The notes under the pieces: model-generated
Database searches by the model: none
Seen by the model: the letters and a program-made list of their open reading frames with translations, nothing else
What the model was told of the DNA's origin: nothing
Translations under genes and position numbers: made by a program
Part shown: in pieces, positions 1 to 9,440 of the stretch
Position numbering within the stretch: the first letter of the stretch is position 1
Layout of the letters: each line of letters opens with the position of its first letter
Origin: JAMLJG01 sp035327585
Lineage (GTDB): Bacteria > Verrucomicrobiota > Kiritimatiellia > CAIVKH01
Direction of reading: 5' to 3'
Assembly (NCBI GenBank): GCA_035327585.1
Contig: DAOLDD010000006.1
Coordinates: 1-64,000 of the forward strand
DNA length: 64,000 nucleotides

Positions 1-8
1 GTTTTGGG

Positions 9-35
9 CCGACGGGATGCAATCCCGTCGCTACA
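9..35. repeat. Half copy of a REP-like palindrome
   Basis: The sequence contains an inverted repeat, CGACGGGAT followed by ATCCCGTCG, running into GCTACAAC. It matches one half of the complete 61-bp paired palindrome at 61244-61304, so it is probably the same repeat family cut by the window edge or decayed. Confidence 0.6.
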
Positions 36-117
36 ACAAACAGGACAAAAGTTTTAAGAACCGCTATAGCGTCGAAGTGGCTCCAGAACAGCCTCCGATA
101 CATGATACGGGCACTTT

Positions 118-178
118 TGCCACACAATGCACAAAAGACACAAAATTTGTGAATTCTCTGCCTTTTGTAGCTGAAGAA
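118..178. repeat. Degenerate copy A of a ~95-bp interspersed repeat
   Basis: This stretch matches the 3' two-thirds of the repeats at 561-654 and 2611-2704: a CACACAA..GCACAAA..CACAAAATTTGTGAATTCT core followed by a TTTTGT(G/A)G end. It has more mismatches than the other two copies. The core is an imperfect palindrome, which suggests a non-autonomous mobile repeat. Confidence 0.55.
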
Positions 179-226
179 ATACGCGTGATGGCCATCCGCG
201 CCCGGCCTCATCGTCGCGAACATTGA

Positions 227-424
227 CGAAGCGATGACGCCCGCACCATCCATCCGGGCGATGCCCTGGTGGGCGCTGTAAAGATCTGCCCGCCCGGCGA
301 TGCGGACCTTGCGCTCGATTTCGTCAACGCAGCCGGGGATTTCGAGGACGAGGACGAGGACGAGGACGAGGAAGAGGTGGAGGAGGACGGGTGGACGAGT
401 GGAGCAACGTTCCCCCGGGCTTGA
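227..424 (+). pseudogene. Decayed coding remnant with acidic tail
   Basis: A frame open from 227 to a TGA at 422-424 has no start codon but reads like real protein: a segment with HPGDALVGAVKI, then an acidic run of alternating Glu and Asp, then GWTSGATFPRA. An adjacent frame just upstream (about 189-247) also reads like protein (GLIVANIDEAMTP), so a frameshift near 240 is likely. The acidic run comes from a GACGAG hexanucleotide repeat at about 346-371. I do not recognise the family. The call rests on composition only and could be wrong. Confidence 0.25.
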
Positions 425-560
425 ACCCGTCCGCGGTCACCGCAGCCGCTTACAAGCGATTTCCAGCCTCAAAAACAGCCTCTAGCGACCACATTCCCGC
501 CCAATTTCGGCGTAACCCACGCAGCATCAACAAAACTCGTGGTCCGACCCGATGGTGCGA

Positions 561-654
561 CGTTCTCTGCGCCTCCGCGGTGACGCAATTTGCGGACTGG
601 CCACACAAGGCACACAACGCACAAAAATTTGTGAATTCTGTGCGTTTTGTGGCC
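561..654. repeat. Copy B of a ~95-bp interspersed repeat
   Basis: This copy is nearly identical to 2611-2704. It starts with a CTCTGCGCCTCCGCGGTGA block, then CGCAATTTGCGG, then an imperfect palindrome bounded by GGCCACA and TTTTGTGGCC with a central GAATTC. Short open frames across it are chance. Confidence 0.7.
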
Positions 655-947
655 GAAGAATCGGTGTTCCGGCCCCGCCGCGGTTGTTGTTGCAGACGGA
701 ACGTTCGCTCCGTCCGCGCAGGGCGAGTGGGGGGGGGCGAATGCACCCCGCACCCCGTATCGCTTGGAGGCCCTTTTCCGCCCCCAAAAACGCCGCTAAG
801 CCCTCTTTTGAGGTCGTTCCGCTGGCGTAACCCCTTGGTACCCTAGAGAAACCTGTGGTGCGACCCCGACGCGCCGAAATTCTACCCGCAGGTGTCGGGC
901 AAGCGCCTGACGTATCAAATGACTCGTTCGGCGTAGCGATTAGGCCG
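655..947. other. Intergenic, no supported gene
   Basis: Short frames are open here on both strands but none has a convincing start, ribosome binding site or protein-like composition. I see no RNA gene or terminator. Confidence 0.5.
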
Positions 948-1562
948 TCATTTGTCGTCGTCGTCCGGCCGCAGCGATATTACGCTTCTGGCCATACACG
1001 AGGTCGCGTACAATTTCTCGAAGAAAAAGGTCACAACCCATTCGGGAGCCTTGATCTTTTCGGCAAGGTCCAAATCCGTAAGTCTGCCTCTATTTGCAAC
1101 CGCAAAGTCCCTGAACCCATCCGGAATCATGATTTCCACAGCCAGAGAAAAGCAAAAATCCTCGGAACTCAACGCACCCGTCAACGATGGCGGCTTGGAG
1201 GCTAGTTCGAGTTGAGTGACCACGTGTCCCGATGGGGACCAAACACCGTCGGTCAACACATGGCAAAGCTCTTTACAGAGCGTAAAGCGACGCCAACAAT
1301 ATGACTGTTTGGGAGAAACAAAGACGGCAAACTTCCCGTCGTATAGCTTTAGCATCATCCCCTTGACCGATTGCAAGGGTTCAGACCGATAATGCGAGAT
1401 ACTGCATCCGGTCAGTCGGATGATCAGCTTGTAGAAGTCGGGATCAATGGCAGCGCCATGATCATTGTTGACTGGAAACTTTCTGCTAAGCCAGCTAGCC
1501 GCCCGAACAACGCCAAGATAGCTACGAGGGCAACCTGGAAGCAGATCAAGTAACGCGGCCAT
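948..1562 (-). CDS. ImmA/IrrE-like protein with altered HExxH motif
   Basis: The 204-residue product carries RRFTLCKELCHVLTD near residues 90-104. This aligns with the RFTLAHELGHLLLH helix of ImmA/IrrE-type zinc peptidases, but the first metal-binding His is replaced by Lys (KELCH). The fold is therefore recognisable while classical HExxH zinc binding is doubtful. ImmA relatives usually cleave a repressor or act beside an XRE regulator; no HTH is visible here. The ATG at 1562 lies 17 bases inside the end of the upstream gene 1546-1866, so the two are translationally coupled. The DNA is less GC-rich than the metabolic genes, consistent with acquired DNA. Substrate and activity are unknown. Confidence 0.6.
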   Translation of the reverse strand: MAALLDLLPGCPRSYLGVVRAASWLSRKFPVNNDHGAAIDPDFYKLIIRLTGCSISHYRSEPLQSVKGMMLKLYDGKFAVFVSPKQSYCWRRFTLCKELCHVLTDGVWSPSGHVVTQLELASKPPSLTGALSSEDFCFSLAVEIMIPDGFRDFAVANRGRLTDLDLAEKIKAPEWVVTFFFEKLYATSCMARSVISLRPDDDDK

Positions 1563-1866
1563 GCTGCTCCTGAAGATCTCCCGAAGAGTACTCCTTCAGG
1601 CCGGCAAGCACTTCACTCACGCATTCGTCGAGGCTAACGGCGGCATCGGGAGACACCAAGAACCGAATATCCTTGTATCCGTGCCTCTCGTAGTCCCGTT
1701 GCAGCTCCTCCCTGTTTTGGGTGGATGCCGATATGTTTTTATCGTCCATCTCTTCTCCGGTCGGCTTTTGCAGTCGATCCGTCTCCCTTTTTAGTCTGTT
1801 TTTAGACTTGACAAATGCGACCATCGGCGGCTCCAACACCTCCGGCCCAACGCCTTTATTTATCAT
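1546..1866 (-). CDS. Small protein coupled to the ImmA-like gene
   Basis: I place the start at the ATG at 1866 (MINKGVGPEVLEPP), because AGGAG lies 4 nt upstream. The product is 106 residues. A later ATG at 1749 (MDDKNIS) also has a purine-rich GGAGAAGAG just before it and would give 67 residues. The protein is charged and hydrophilic with no membrane segment and no motif I recognise. Its 3' end overlaps the ImmA-like gene by 17 bases, so the pair is probably one functional unit, perhaps a regulator or toxin-antitoxin-like module. Confidence 0.45.
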   Translation of the reverse strand: MINKGVGPEVLEPPMVAFVKSKNRLKRETDRLQKPTGEEMDDKNISASTQNREELQRDYERHGYKDIRFLVSPDAAVSLDECVSEVLAGLKEYSSGDLQEQHGRVT

Positions 1867-2094
1867 CTGACTCCTGACTGCAACATAATTGTTGGCAAAA
1901 AAACGCAAGGGTTTTGTTCGGGTTTTCTCAACCTGCGCACAAATATGCCCATTTCTTCTGAAACACGCTAAAAATCTAGCACGGTATAGGGCCATTTCCA
2001 GCCCTTCTCGCAAGGCCCGTTTGCTACGTCTTTTGCTGCGGGTTCAAACTGTCTTGGCGTTGTTGCCTACACATGGAAGTCATAAGCTTGATTC

Positions 2095-2583
<489 letters not shown>

Positions 2584-2610
2584 ATTCATCCTTGCCCGTG
2601 CTCACCTCCG

Positions 2611-2704
2611 CGTTCTCTGCGCCTCCGCGGTGACGCAATTTGCGGGTTGGCCACACAAGGCACAAAGCGCACAAAATTTTGTGAATTCTGTGCGTTTTGT
2701 GGCC
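2611..2704. repeat. Copy C of a ~95-bp interspersed repeat
   Basis: Nearly identical to 561-654 at a constant offset of 2050 bp, including the CTCTGCGCCTCCGCGGTGA start and the GGCCACA..TTTTGTGGCC imperfect palindrome. It sits just downstream of gltD and shares its first part with the right arm of the element at 2501-2633. Confidence 0.7.
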
Positions 2705-2748
2705 AATGCGATCGGGGTGCCCGATCGTCTACGGGCTGTGGATCACGC

Positions 2749-4212
2749 TCACGCGCGCGGGAGGTCGTGGCCGGCTTTGGTGGGGAGCAAGGAGTGGCCC
2801 ATGAGCCAGGTGTCGACGCCGCGGGCGGCTTCGCGGCCTTCGGAGATGGCCCAGACAATCAGCGACTGGCCGCGGCGCGCGTCGCCGGCGGTGAAGACGC
2901 CGGGGACGGTGGTCGCGTAGTTCTCGTCGGCCTTCACGTTGCCGCGGTTGTCGAGTTCGCAGCCGAGCTGCTTCACCACGCCATCGGTCTCCGGGCCGGT
3001 GAAGCCCATGGCGAGCAACACGAGGTCGGCGGGCCAGACTTTCTCCGAGCCGGGCAATTCCTCGAGCTTCGGCGGGCCGCCGTTCGGGGACGGGGCGAAG
3101 CGGACGTTGACGGTCTTGAGGTGCGTGAGCACGCCGTCCTTGCCAATGAATTCCTTGGTCGACACGGCGAAAACGCGCTCGCAGCCCTCGTCGTGCGAGG
3201 TGCTGGTGCGCAGCTTCATCGGATAGTACGGCCACGGCTGGTGCGCGGGCCGATCCTTCGGGGGCATGGGCAGGAGCTCGAAGTTGGTTACGGATTTCGC
3301 GCCGTGCCGGTTCGAGGTGCCGATGCAGTCGCTGCCGGTGTCGCCGCCGCCGATGACGATGACGTGCTTGCCGGTGGCCATGATCTGGCCGGGGATGGTA
3401 TCGCCCGCAACGACCTTGTTCTGCTGCGGCAGGAACTCCATCGCGAGGTGGATGCCCTTCAATTCGCGGCCCGGCGCATTGAGGTCGCGCCCGCGCGTTG
3501 CGCCGACCGCGAGCACCACCGCGTCGAAGTCCTTCTTCAGTTGTTCACCCGTGATGTCCACGCCGACATTAACGCCGGTCTTGAAGGTGATGCCCTCGGC
3601 TTCCATGACCTTGAGGCGGCGGTCGATGACGGCCTTCTCCATCTTGAAGTCGGGAATGCCGTAGCGCAGCAGGCCGCCGATGCGGCTCTCCCGCTCGAAC
3701 ACGGTGACCGTGTGGCCCGCGCGATTGAGCTGCTGGGCGCAGGCGAGACCGGCGGGGCCGGAGCCGATGACGGCGATTTTCTTGCCGGTCCTCTTCTCCG
3801 GAGGTTCGGGCTTGATCCACCCCTCGGCGAAGGCGCGCTCAACGATTTCCTTCTCGATCTGCTCAATGGTGACTGGCGGCTCGTTGATGCCGAGCACGCA
3901 GGCCTCTTCGCACGGGGCGGGGCAGAGGCGGCCGGTGAATTCGGGGAAGTTGTTCGTGGCGTGCAGGCGATCCATCGCCTCGCGCCAGCGGCCGCGGTAC
4001 ACGAGGTCGTTCCAGTCGGGGATGATGTTCCCGAGCGGGCAGCCGGTGTGGCAGAACGGCACGCCGCAATCCATGCAGCGCGCAGCCTGCTTCTTGACCC
4101 GCTCCTCCGGGAACGGTTCGTAGAACTCCCGGTAGTACTTCAGGCGCTCCGCCACCGCCACCTTGTGCGGCAACTCGCGCGTAAACTCTTTAAACCCCGT
4201 TGGCTTGCCCAT
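2749..4212 (-). CDS. gltD: Glutamate synthase small (beta) subunit
   Basis: GltD supplies electrons from NAD(P)H to the large subunit, which makes two glutamates from glutamine and 2-oxoglutarate. The 487-residue protein has the family's usual length and order: an N-terminal Cys-rich domain (CMDCGVPFCHTGCP and CPAPCEEAC) that holds [4Fe-4S] clusters, a FAD-binding GSGPAGLACAQQL near residue 150, and a second nucleotide-binding VIGGGDTGSDCIGT in the middle. The ATG at 4212 begins MGKPTGFKEF, the family's normal N-terminus. It lies downstream of gltB on the same strand, separated only by the GxxExxY cassette, so gltBD was probably a simple operon before that insertion. Confidence 0.95.
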   Translation of the reverse strand: MGKPTGFKEFTRELPHKVAVAERLKYYREFYEPFPEERVKKQAARCMDCGVPFCHTGCPLGNIIPDWNDLVYRGRWREAMDRLHATNNFPEFTGRLCPAPCEEACVLGINEPPVTIEQIEKEIVERAFAEGWIKPEPPEKRTGKKIAVIGSGPAGLACAQQLNRAGHTVTVFERESRIGGLLRYGIPDFKMEKAVIDRRLKVMEAEGITFKTGVNVGVDITGEQLKKDFDAVVLAVGATRGRDLNAPGRELKGIHLAMEFLPQQNKVVAGDTIPGQIMATGKHVIVIGGGDTGSDCIGTSNRHGAKSVTNFELLPMPPKDRPAHQPWPYYPMKLRTSTSHDEGCERVFAVSTKEFIGKDGVLTHLKTVNVRFAPSPNGGPPKLEELPGSEKVWPADLVLLAMGFTGPETDGVVKQLGCELDNRGNVKADENYATTVPGVFTAGDARRGQSLIVWAISEGREAARGVDTWLMGHSLLPTKAGHDLPRA

Positions 4213-4224
4213 AATACCTCAGAT

Positions 4225-4655
4225 TTAACCGCGGATTTCGCGGATTACGCGGATGATGATCTGACTATACGTTTCCATTTTAGTGTCGAGTATTTGAAGT
4301 TCGGAAGAAGAGCCAGGCTAAGTCCCGTAATAGCTAGATAACCCGTCATTTGAGCGATGTGTGACTCATTGAAATCAGTAACAACCTTTGGGTCTACGAT
4401 AACTTTTTCATCCACAATGATATCCGGGATCAAATCGCCAATTCTCTTTTCCTTGTAAAAAACGGTGTGCCGCTTTTGTTGCTCAATCTTGTGTCCCCGT
4501 TCGGATAGCTCAATCAGGAGCGCGTTCTCATACAACTTTTCGTCCAATCCGGGCTTGAGTGTGTTTATAACCTGAATGGCTGCATTGATGATCTGTCCAC
4601 TCAGCTCCTTGTGTATGAGTTCTCCATCCATCATATCCGCGTAATCCGCGGTTAA
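4225..4655. mobile_element. GxxExxY cassette bounded by inverted repeats
   Basis: The left repeat (4225-4254) is TTAACCGCGGATT followed by TCGCGGATTACGCGGAT. The right repeat (4635-4655) is its inverse, ATCCGCGTAATCCGCGGTTA plus A. Between them is one AT-richer gene encoding a GxxExxY protein. The TAA stop of gltB (4652-4654) and the TAA stop of the cassette gene (4245-4247) both lie within the repeats. No transposase is encoded, so the cassette would have to move by a trans-acting enzyme. Confidence 0.65.
4245..4634 (-). CDS. GxxExxY family protein
   Basis: The 129-residue protein carries the name-giving motif as GLDEKLY (G29, E32, Y35). Its C-terminal half has a nuclease-like core, PDIIVDEKVIVDPK, resembling PD-(D/E)XK with DPK in place of the usual ELK. 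Members of this family are short nuclease-fold proteins of unknown role, often scattered in multiple copies in genomes. The ATG at 4634 is 17 nt after the gltB stop, so it is likely co-transcribed with gltB. Codon use is AT-richer than gltB and gltD, which supports later arrival. Confidence 0.8.
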   Translation of the reverse strand: MMDGELIHKELSGQIINAAIQVINTLKPGLDEKLYENALLIELSERGHKIEQQKRHTVFYKEKRIGDLIPDIIVDEKVIVDPKVVTDFNESHIAQMTGYLAITGLSLALLPNFKYSTLKWKRIVRSSSA

Positions 4656-7600
4656 CTCCCCGCCGGCTGTAGTTCCTTGGCCGCTTTTTCCGCGGCCATC
4701 TTTTCGAGGGCTTTTTTGTAGTCGGTGGGCATCACTTTCACGATGCGCTTGAGTGTGGCGGGCCAGTCGGCGAGCAGGCGGGCGGCGACGGGGCTTTCCG
4801 TGAAGTGCTGGTGCTGCTCGATGAGGCCTTTGACGAAGGCGATTTCCTCCGCATCCTCCAGCGTCTCCACGCCGACCATCTCGGTGTTCAGTCGGTGCGA
4901 CACGAAGTCGCCCTGCTCGTCGAGCACGTACGCGATGCCGCCGGACATGCCCGCGGCGAAGTTGCGGCCGGTGCGACCCAGCACGACCACGCGGCCGCCG
5001 GTCATGTATTCGCAGCCGTGGTCGCCCACGCCTTCCACCACCGCCGTCACGCCGCTGTTGCGGACGCAGAAGCGCTCGCCGGCGAGGCCGCGGATAAAGG
5101 CGCTGCCCTTGATCGCACCGTAGAACGCGACGTTGCCGATGAGGATGTTCTCCTCGGCCTTGAACGTCGCGTTGCGCGGGGGCCGGATCGTCAGCTTCGC
5201 GCCGGACAGGCCCTTGCCGAAATAATCGTTCGCGTCGCCCTCGACGTGGAACGTCAGGCCCGGCGCGCCGAACGCGCAGAAGCTCTGGCCGCCCGAGCCC
5301 TTGGCGCGCACGACGATGGTGTCGTCGGGCAGGCCCGCGGAACCGTACTTCTTCGATACGCGCCAGCTCAGCATCGTGCCGACGGTGCGGTTTACGTTGC
5401 GGATGCGCTGCTCGAATTCCACGCGCTCGCCGCGTTCCAGCGCGGGCTTCGCCTTGGCGATCAACTCGTGGTCGAGCGCGACGTCAAGGTTGTGGTTCTG
5501 CTTCTGTCTGCAATACCGGCCCACGCTGGCGGGCATGTCGGGGGCAAACAGGATCTTCGAGAGATCGAGCCCGTTCGCCTTCCAGTGCGCCACGGCCTTG
5601 CGCGCGTCGAGCCGCTTCACCTGGCCGACCATCTCGTTGATCGTCCGGTAGCCGAGCTTTGCCATGATGCCGCGCAATTCCTCGGCGACGAAATGGAAGA
5701 AGTTGATCACGTGCTCCGGCGTGCCGGTGAACTTCCGGCGCAGCTCCGGGTCCTGCGTCGCGATGCCGACGGGGCAGGTGTTCAGGTGGCAGACGCGCAT
5801 CATGATGCAGCCGACGGTGATGAGCGGCGCGGTCGAGAAGCCGAACTCCTCGGCGCCCAGCAGGCATGCCACCGCCACGTCGCGGCCGGTCATCAGCTTT
5901 CCGTCGCACTCGACGACGATGCGGCTGCGCAGGTCGTTCAAGACCAGGGTCTGGTGTGTCTCGGCCAAGCCGAGTTCCCACGGCAGGCCCGCGTGCTTGA
6001 GCGACGTCTCGGGCGACGCACCGGTGCCGCCGTCGTAGCCGCTGATCAGCACCACGTCCGCCTTGCCCTTCGACACGCCCGCCGCGACGGTGCCCACGCC
6101 GACCTCGGACACCAGCTTCACGCTGACGCGCGCCTCCGGGTTCGCGTTCTTGAGGTCGTGGATCAACTGCGCGAGGTCCTCGATGGAATAGATGTCGTGG
6201 TGCGGCGGCGGCGAGATGAGTTGCACCCACGGGGTGGAGTGGCGGGTCTTCGCGATCGGCGGATACACCTTCTCGCCGGGCAACTGCCCGCCCTCGCCGG
6301 GCTTCGCGCCCTGCGCCATCTTGATCTGCAATTCGCGCGCGTTCGCGAGATAGTGGCTCGTCACGCCGAAGCGGCCGGACGCGACCTGCTTGATCGCGCT
6401 GCTCTTCAGGTCGCCGTTGGGCAGGGGCGAATAGCGCTCCTCGTCCTCGCCGCCCTCGCCGGAGTTGCTCTTGCCGCCGAGCCGGTTCATCGCGATGGCC
6501 AGCGTCTCGTGCGCCTCCTTGCTGATTGAACCGTAAGACATCGCGCCGGTCTTGAACCGCTTCACGATCTCGGTCCACGGCTCGACTTCCGCCAGCGGGA
6601 TCGCGGTGGCCGCGTCGTCCTTGATTTCCAGCAGGCCGCGCAGCGTCATGAGTTCGCGCGTCTGGTCGTTCACCAGTTTCGCGAACTGCTCGTAGGTCTC
6701 CAGTTTGCCGTTGCGCGTGGCTTCCTGCAGCTTAGCGATCACGAGCGGCTGGAGCAGGTGGCGTTCGCCCGTGCGGCGCCACTGGTAGAGGCCGCCCACG
6801 TCGAGCTCCAGGTTCTCCGGCACGTGCACGGGCGGATAGGCGCGCTCGTGGCGCATCCGCACCTCGCGCGCGAGCGCCTCGATGTCCGCGCCTTCCACGC
6901 GGCTCGCGGTCCAGGTGAAATAGCGGTCGATGACCGAGCTGGCGAGGCCGACGGCCTCGAACTGCTGCGCGCCGCGGTAGCTTTGCAGCGTGGAGATGCC
7001 CATCTTCGACATCACCTTCAGCAGGCCCTTGTTGATGGCCTTGATGTAGTTCTTCGTCGCCTTCGCGCGGTCCACGTCGAGCATGTTCTGGTCGATCATC
7101 GCGCCCAGCGTGTCGAACGCGAGGTAGGGGTTCACCGCGCTCGCGCCATAGCCGAACAGCACGGCGAAGTGGTGCACCTCGCGCGGCTCGGCGCTCTCGA
7201 TGACGAGGCCGCAGCGCGTGCGCAGGCCTTCGCGGATCAGGTGGTGCTGCACGGCGGCGCAGGCGAGCAGGGCCGGGATCGGCGCCCGGTCGCGGTTCGC
7301 GCCGCGGTCGGAGAGGATGATGATTTCGTCGCCGCCGCGCACGGCGTCGATCGCCTTCGCGCAGAGCGCCTCAATGGCCTGTTCCAGCGCCGCGCCGCCG
7401 CCGCGCGGATCGAACAGCATGTCGAGCGTGGCCGTGGAGAGCCCTTCGTCGCTCAACTCGCGGATGCGCTCCAAATCCTCGTTGCTGAGGATCGGGTCCT
7501 CGATGCGCAGCTTGTGGCAGTGCTCCGGCGTTTCATCGAACAGGTTGCGCTCCGCGCCGATGGTGCTGAAGAGCGATGTGACGAGTTCCTCGCGGATCGC

Positions 7601-9226
7601 GTCGAGCGGCGGGTTCGTGACCTGCGCGAAGAGCTGCTTGAAGTAGGAGTAGAGCAGTTGCGGCCGGTCGGACAGCACCGCGATCGGCGTGTCGACGCCC
7701 ATCGAGCCGGTGGCCTCGATGCCGCTCTTCGCCATCGGCGCCATGACGATGCGCAGGTCCTCGAGCGTGTAGCCGTACAGGTTTTGCAGGACCGGCAGCG
7801 CGTCGGACAGTTTCGGCAGCGGGCGCGAGGGTGGGGGAAGGTCCTTCAGGTTTTTGAGGTGCGTGTTGAGCCACGCGCGATAGGGCTTCCGGCTCGCGAT
7901 CTCCTCCTTGATCTCCTCGTCGCCGATGATGCGGCCCTGCTTCATGTCCACGAGGAACATGCGGCCCGGCTGCAGGCGGCCCTTCGACTCGACGTTTTCC
8001 GGCGCGACTTCGAGCACGCCGGTTTCCGAGCCCATGATGACGAAGCCGTCCTTGGTGACCGTGTAGCGCGAGGGGCGCAGCCCGTTGCGGTCGAGCACCG
8101 CGCCGATGCACGTGCCGTCGGTGAACGGGATCGACGCCGGGCCGTCCCACGGCTCCATCAGGCAGGCGTGGTAGGAATAGAACGCCTTCTTCGCGTCGCT
8201 CATCTGGTTGTGGTTCTGCCACGCCTCGGGGATGAGCATCATCATCGCGTGCGGCAGCGAGCGGCCGGTGTGGACGAGCAGTTCGACGGCGTTGTCGAGA
8301 ATGGCCGTGTCGCTCGCGCCCGGCGTGCAGATCGGCAGGATCTTGTGCAGGTCGTCGCCGAACACCTTCGATTCAAAGAGCGCCTCGCGCGCGGTCATCC
8401 AGTTCACGTTGCCGCGCAGCGTGTTGATTTCGCCGTTGTGGCAGATGTAGCGGAACGGCTGCGCGAGGTCCCACGTCGGGAACGTGTTCGTGCTGTAGCG
8501 CTGGTGCACGAGCGCCATGCCGCTGACGAGGTCGGGGTCGACGAGGTCGGGCAGGAACGGCTTGATCTGGTCCGCCAGCATCAGGCCCTTGTAGACGATC
8601 GTGCGGCTGGAGAGGCTGTTCACGTAGAAGTAGCTCTTCTCCTTGAGCGTCGATTCGCGGATCGCCTTCTCGAGAACCTTGCGGATTACGTAGAGCTTGC
8701 GCTCGAAGTGCGCCTGGTCCTGGATGCCCTTGCCGCGGCCAACGAAGACCTGGTGCACGTCCGGCTCGACGCGGCGCGCGATGTCGCCCAGCACCTCGTT
8801 GTGCTGCGGCACGTTGCGCCAGCCGAGGAATTCCTGGCCTTCCTCGCGGACGATGCGCTCGAAGAGGCCCATGCAGTACGCGCGCTCCGCCGGGTCGCGC
8901 GGCAGGAAGACGAGGCCCGCGGCGTATTCGGTTTCGGCGGGCAGGCGGATCTTGTCCGCCGCGCAGACCTTGCGCAGGAATTTGTCCGGCATCTGCATGA
9001 GGATGCCCGCGCCGTCGCCGGTCTTTTCATCACAGCCGCACGCGCCGCGGTGCGAGAGGTTTTCGAGGATCTGGAGCGCCTTGCTGACGACGTCGTGCGA
9101 CTTCTCGCCCTTGAGGTTGCAGACCATGCCCACGCCGCACGCGTCGTGCTCGAAGGCGGGGTCGTAGAGGCCCTGCTTCCCCGGCCGCGCGGTGTGTTGC
9201 CCAATCTCACTCATGTGCTTGTGCAT
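4652..9226 (-). CDS. gltB: Glutamate synthase large (alpha) subunit
   Basis: GltB hydrolyses glutamine and reduces 2-oxoglutarate in its FMN domain. The 1524-residue product matches bacterial GltB in length. The class II amidotransferase nucleophile is Cys30 in DACGVGMV, and the preceding residues should be a cleaved propeptide. The central domain and the FMN-binding barrel follow (GEGGEDEERYSP; GYDGGTGASP). The [3Fe-4S] motif is CIMMRVCHLNTCP. The C-terminal beta-helix domain contains the Gly-rich GDHGCEYMTGGRVVVLG. Starts at 9226 or 9214 (MSEIGQH) are both possible; a GGAG lies rather far upstream. Its stop codon falls in the inverted repeat of the GxxExxY cassette. Confidence 0.96.
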   Translation of the reverse strand: MHKHMSEIGQHTARPGKQGLYDPAFEHDACGVGMVCNLKGEKSHDVVSKALQILENLSHRGACGCDEKTGDGAGILMQMPDKFLRKVCAADKIRLPAETEYAAGLVFLPRDPAERAYCMGLFERIVREEGQEFLGWRNVPQHNEVLGDIARRVEPDVHQVFVGRGKGIQDQAHFERKLYVIRKVLEKAIRESTLKEKSYFYVNSLSSRTIVYKGLMLADQIKPFLPDLVDPDLVSGMALVHQRYSTNTFPTWDLAQPFRYICHNGEINTLRGNVNWMTAREALFESKVFGDDLHKILPICTPGASDTAILDNAVELLVHTGRSLPHAMMMLIPEAWQNHNQMSDAKKAFYSYHACLMEPWDGPASIPFTDGTCIGAVLDRNGLRPSRYTVTKDGFVIMGSETGVLEVAPENVESKGRLQPGRMFLVDMKQGRIIGDEEIKEEIASRKPYRAWLNTHLKNLKDLPPPSRPLPKLSDALPVLQNLYGYTLEDLRIVMAPMAKSGIEATGSMGVDTPIAVLSDRPQLLYSYFKQLFAQVTNPPLDAIREELVTSLFSTIGAERNLFDETPEHCHKLRIEDPILSNEDLERIRELSDEGLSTATLDMLFDPRGGGAALEQAIEALCAKAIDAVRGGDEIIILSDRGANRDRAPIPALLACAAVQHHLIREGLRTRCGLVIESAEPREVHHFAVLFGYGASAVNPYLAFDTLGAMIDQNMLDVDRAKATKNYIKAINKGLLKVMSKMGISTLQSYRGAQQFEAVGLASSVIDRYFTWTASRVEGADIEALAREVRMRHERAYPPVHVPENLELDVGGLYQWRRTGERHLLQPLVIAKLQEATRNGKLETYEQFAKLVNDQTRELMTLRGLLEIKDDAATAIPLAEVEPWTEIVKRFKTGAMSYGSISKEAHETLAIAMNRLGGKSNSGEGGEDEERYSPLPNGDLKSSAIKQVASGRFGVTSHYLANARELQIKMAQGAKPGEGGQLPGEKVYPPIAKTRHSTPWVQLISPPPHHDIYSIEDLAQLIHDLKNANPEARVSVKLVSEVGVGTVAAGVSKGKADVVLISGYDGGTGASPETSLKHAGLPWELGLAETHQTLVLNDLRSRIVVECDGKLMTGRDVAVACLLGAEEFGFSTAPLITVGCIMMRVCHLNTCPVGIATQDPELRRKFTGTPEHVINFFHFVAEELRGIMAKLGYRTINEMVGQVKRLDARKAVAHWKANGLDLSKILFAPDMPASVGRYCRQKQNHNLDVALDHELIAKAKPALERGERVEFEQRIRNVNRTVGTMLSWRVSKKYGSAGLPDDTIVVRAKGSGGQSFCAFGAPGLTFHVEGDANDYFGKGLSGAKLTIRPPRNATFKAEENILIGNVAFYGAIKGSAFIRGLAGERFCVRNSGVTAVVEGVGDHGCEYMTGGRVVVLGRTGRNFAAGMSGGIAYVLDEQGDFVSHRLNTEMVGVETLEDAEEIAFVKGLIEQHQHFTESPVAARLLADWPATLKRIVKVMPTDYKKALEKMAAEKAAKELQPAGS

Positions 9227-9377
9227 AAATTAAATTTCGTCTCCGCTCCCGCTCCCTCGTCCCAATCCCGCGCCCAGCGGGCGCGGCTACAGCAAAAGTG
9301 GCCGCAGAAAATACGTTCAACCGCCCCCCGCATCAATCATCAATTCAGATCGAACCGCACCCGGTTTTCGTTTGCCC

Positions 9378-9398
9378 CCCGCGGGCTTGCCCCGCGGG
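9378..9398. repeat. Hairpin with CTTGC loop
   Basis: CCCGCGGG, loop CTTGC, CCCGCGGG. Read on the other strand the loop is GCAAG, the same as in the hairpins at 9562-9582 and 18921-18941, so these appear to be one small hairpin family with variable stems. Confidence 0.6.
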
Positions 9399-9440
9399 AG
9401 CAGAAGTTCCCCGGCTAGCGGTGCAAGAGGCGAACCCTGC

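Noticed and set aside
391..846. Possible 151-codon gene on the plus strand
   Set aside because: It runs through the interspersed repeat at 561-654, has no ribosome binding site and no protein-like pattern.
6758..9418. Long open frame opposite gltB (about 886 codons)
   Set aside because: It is rich in Arg, Ala, Val and His and has no motif; it is the usual antisense shadow of a GC-rich gene with strong codon bias.
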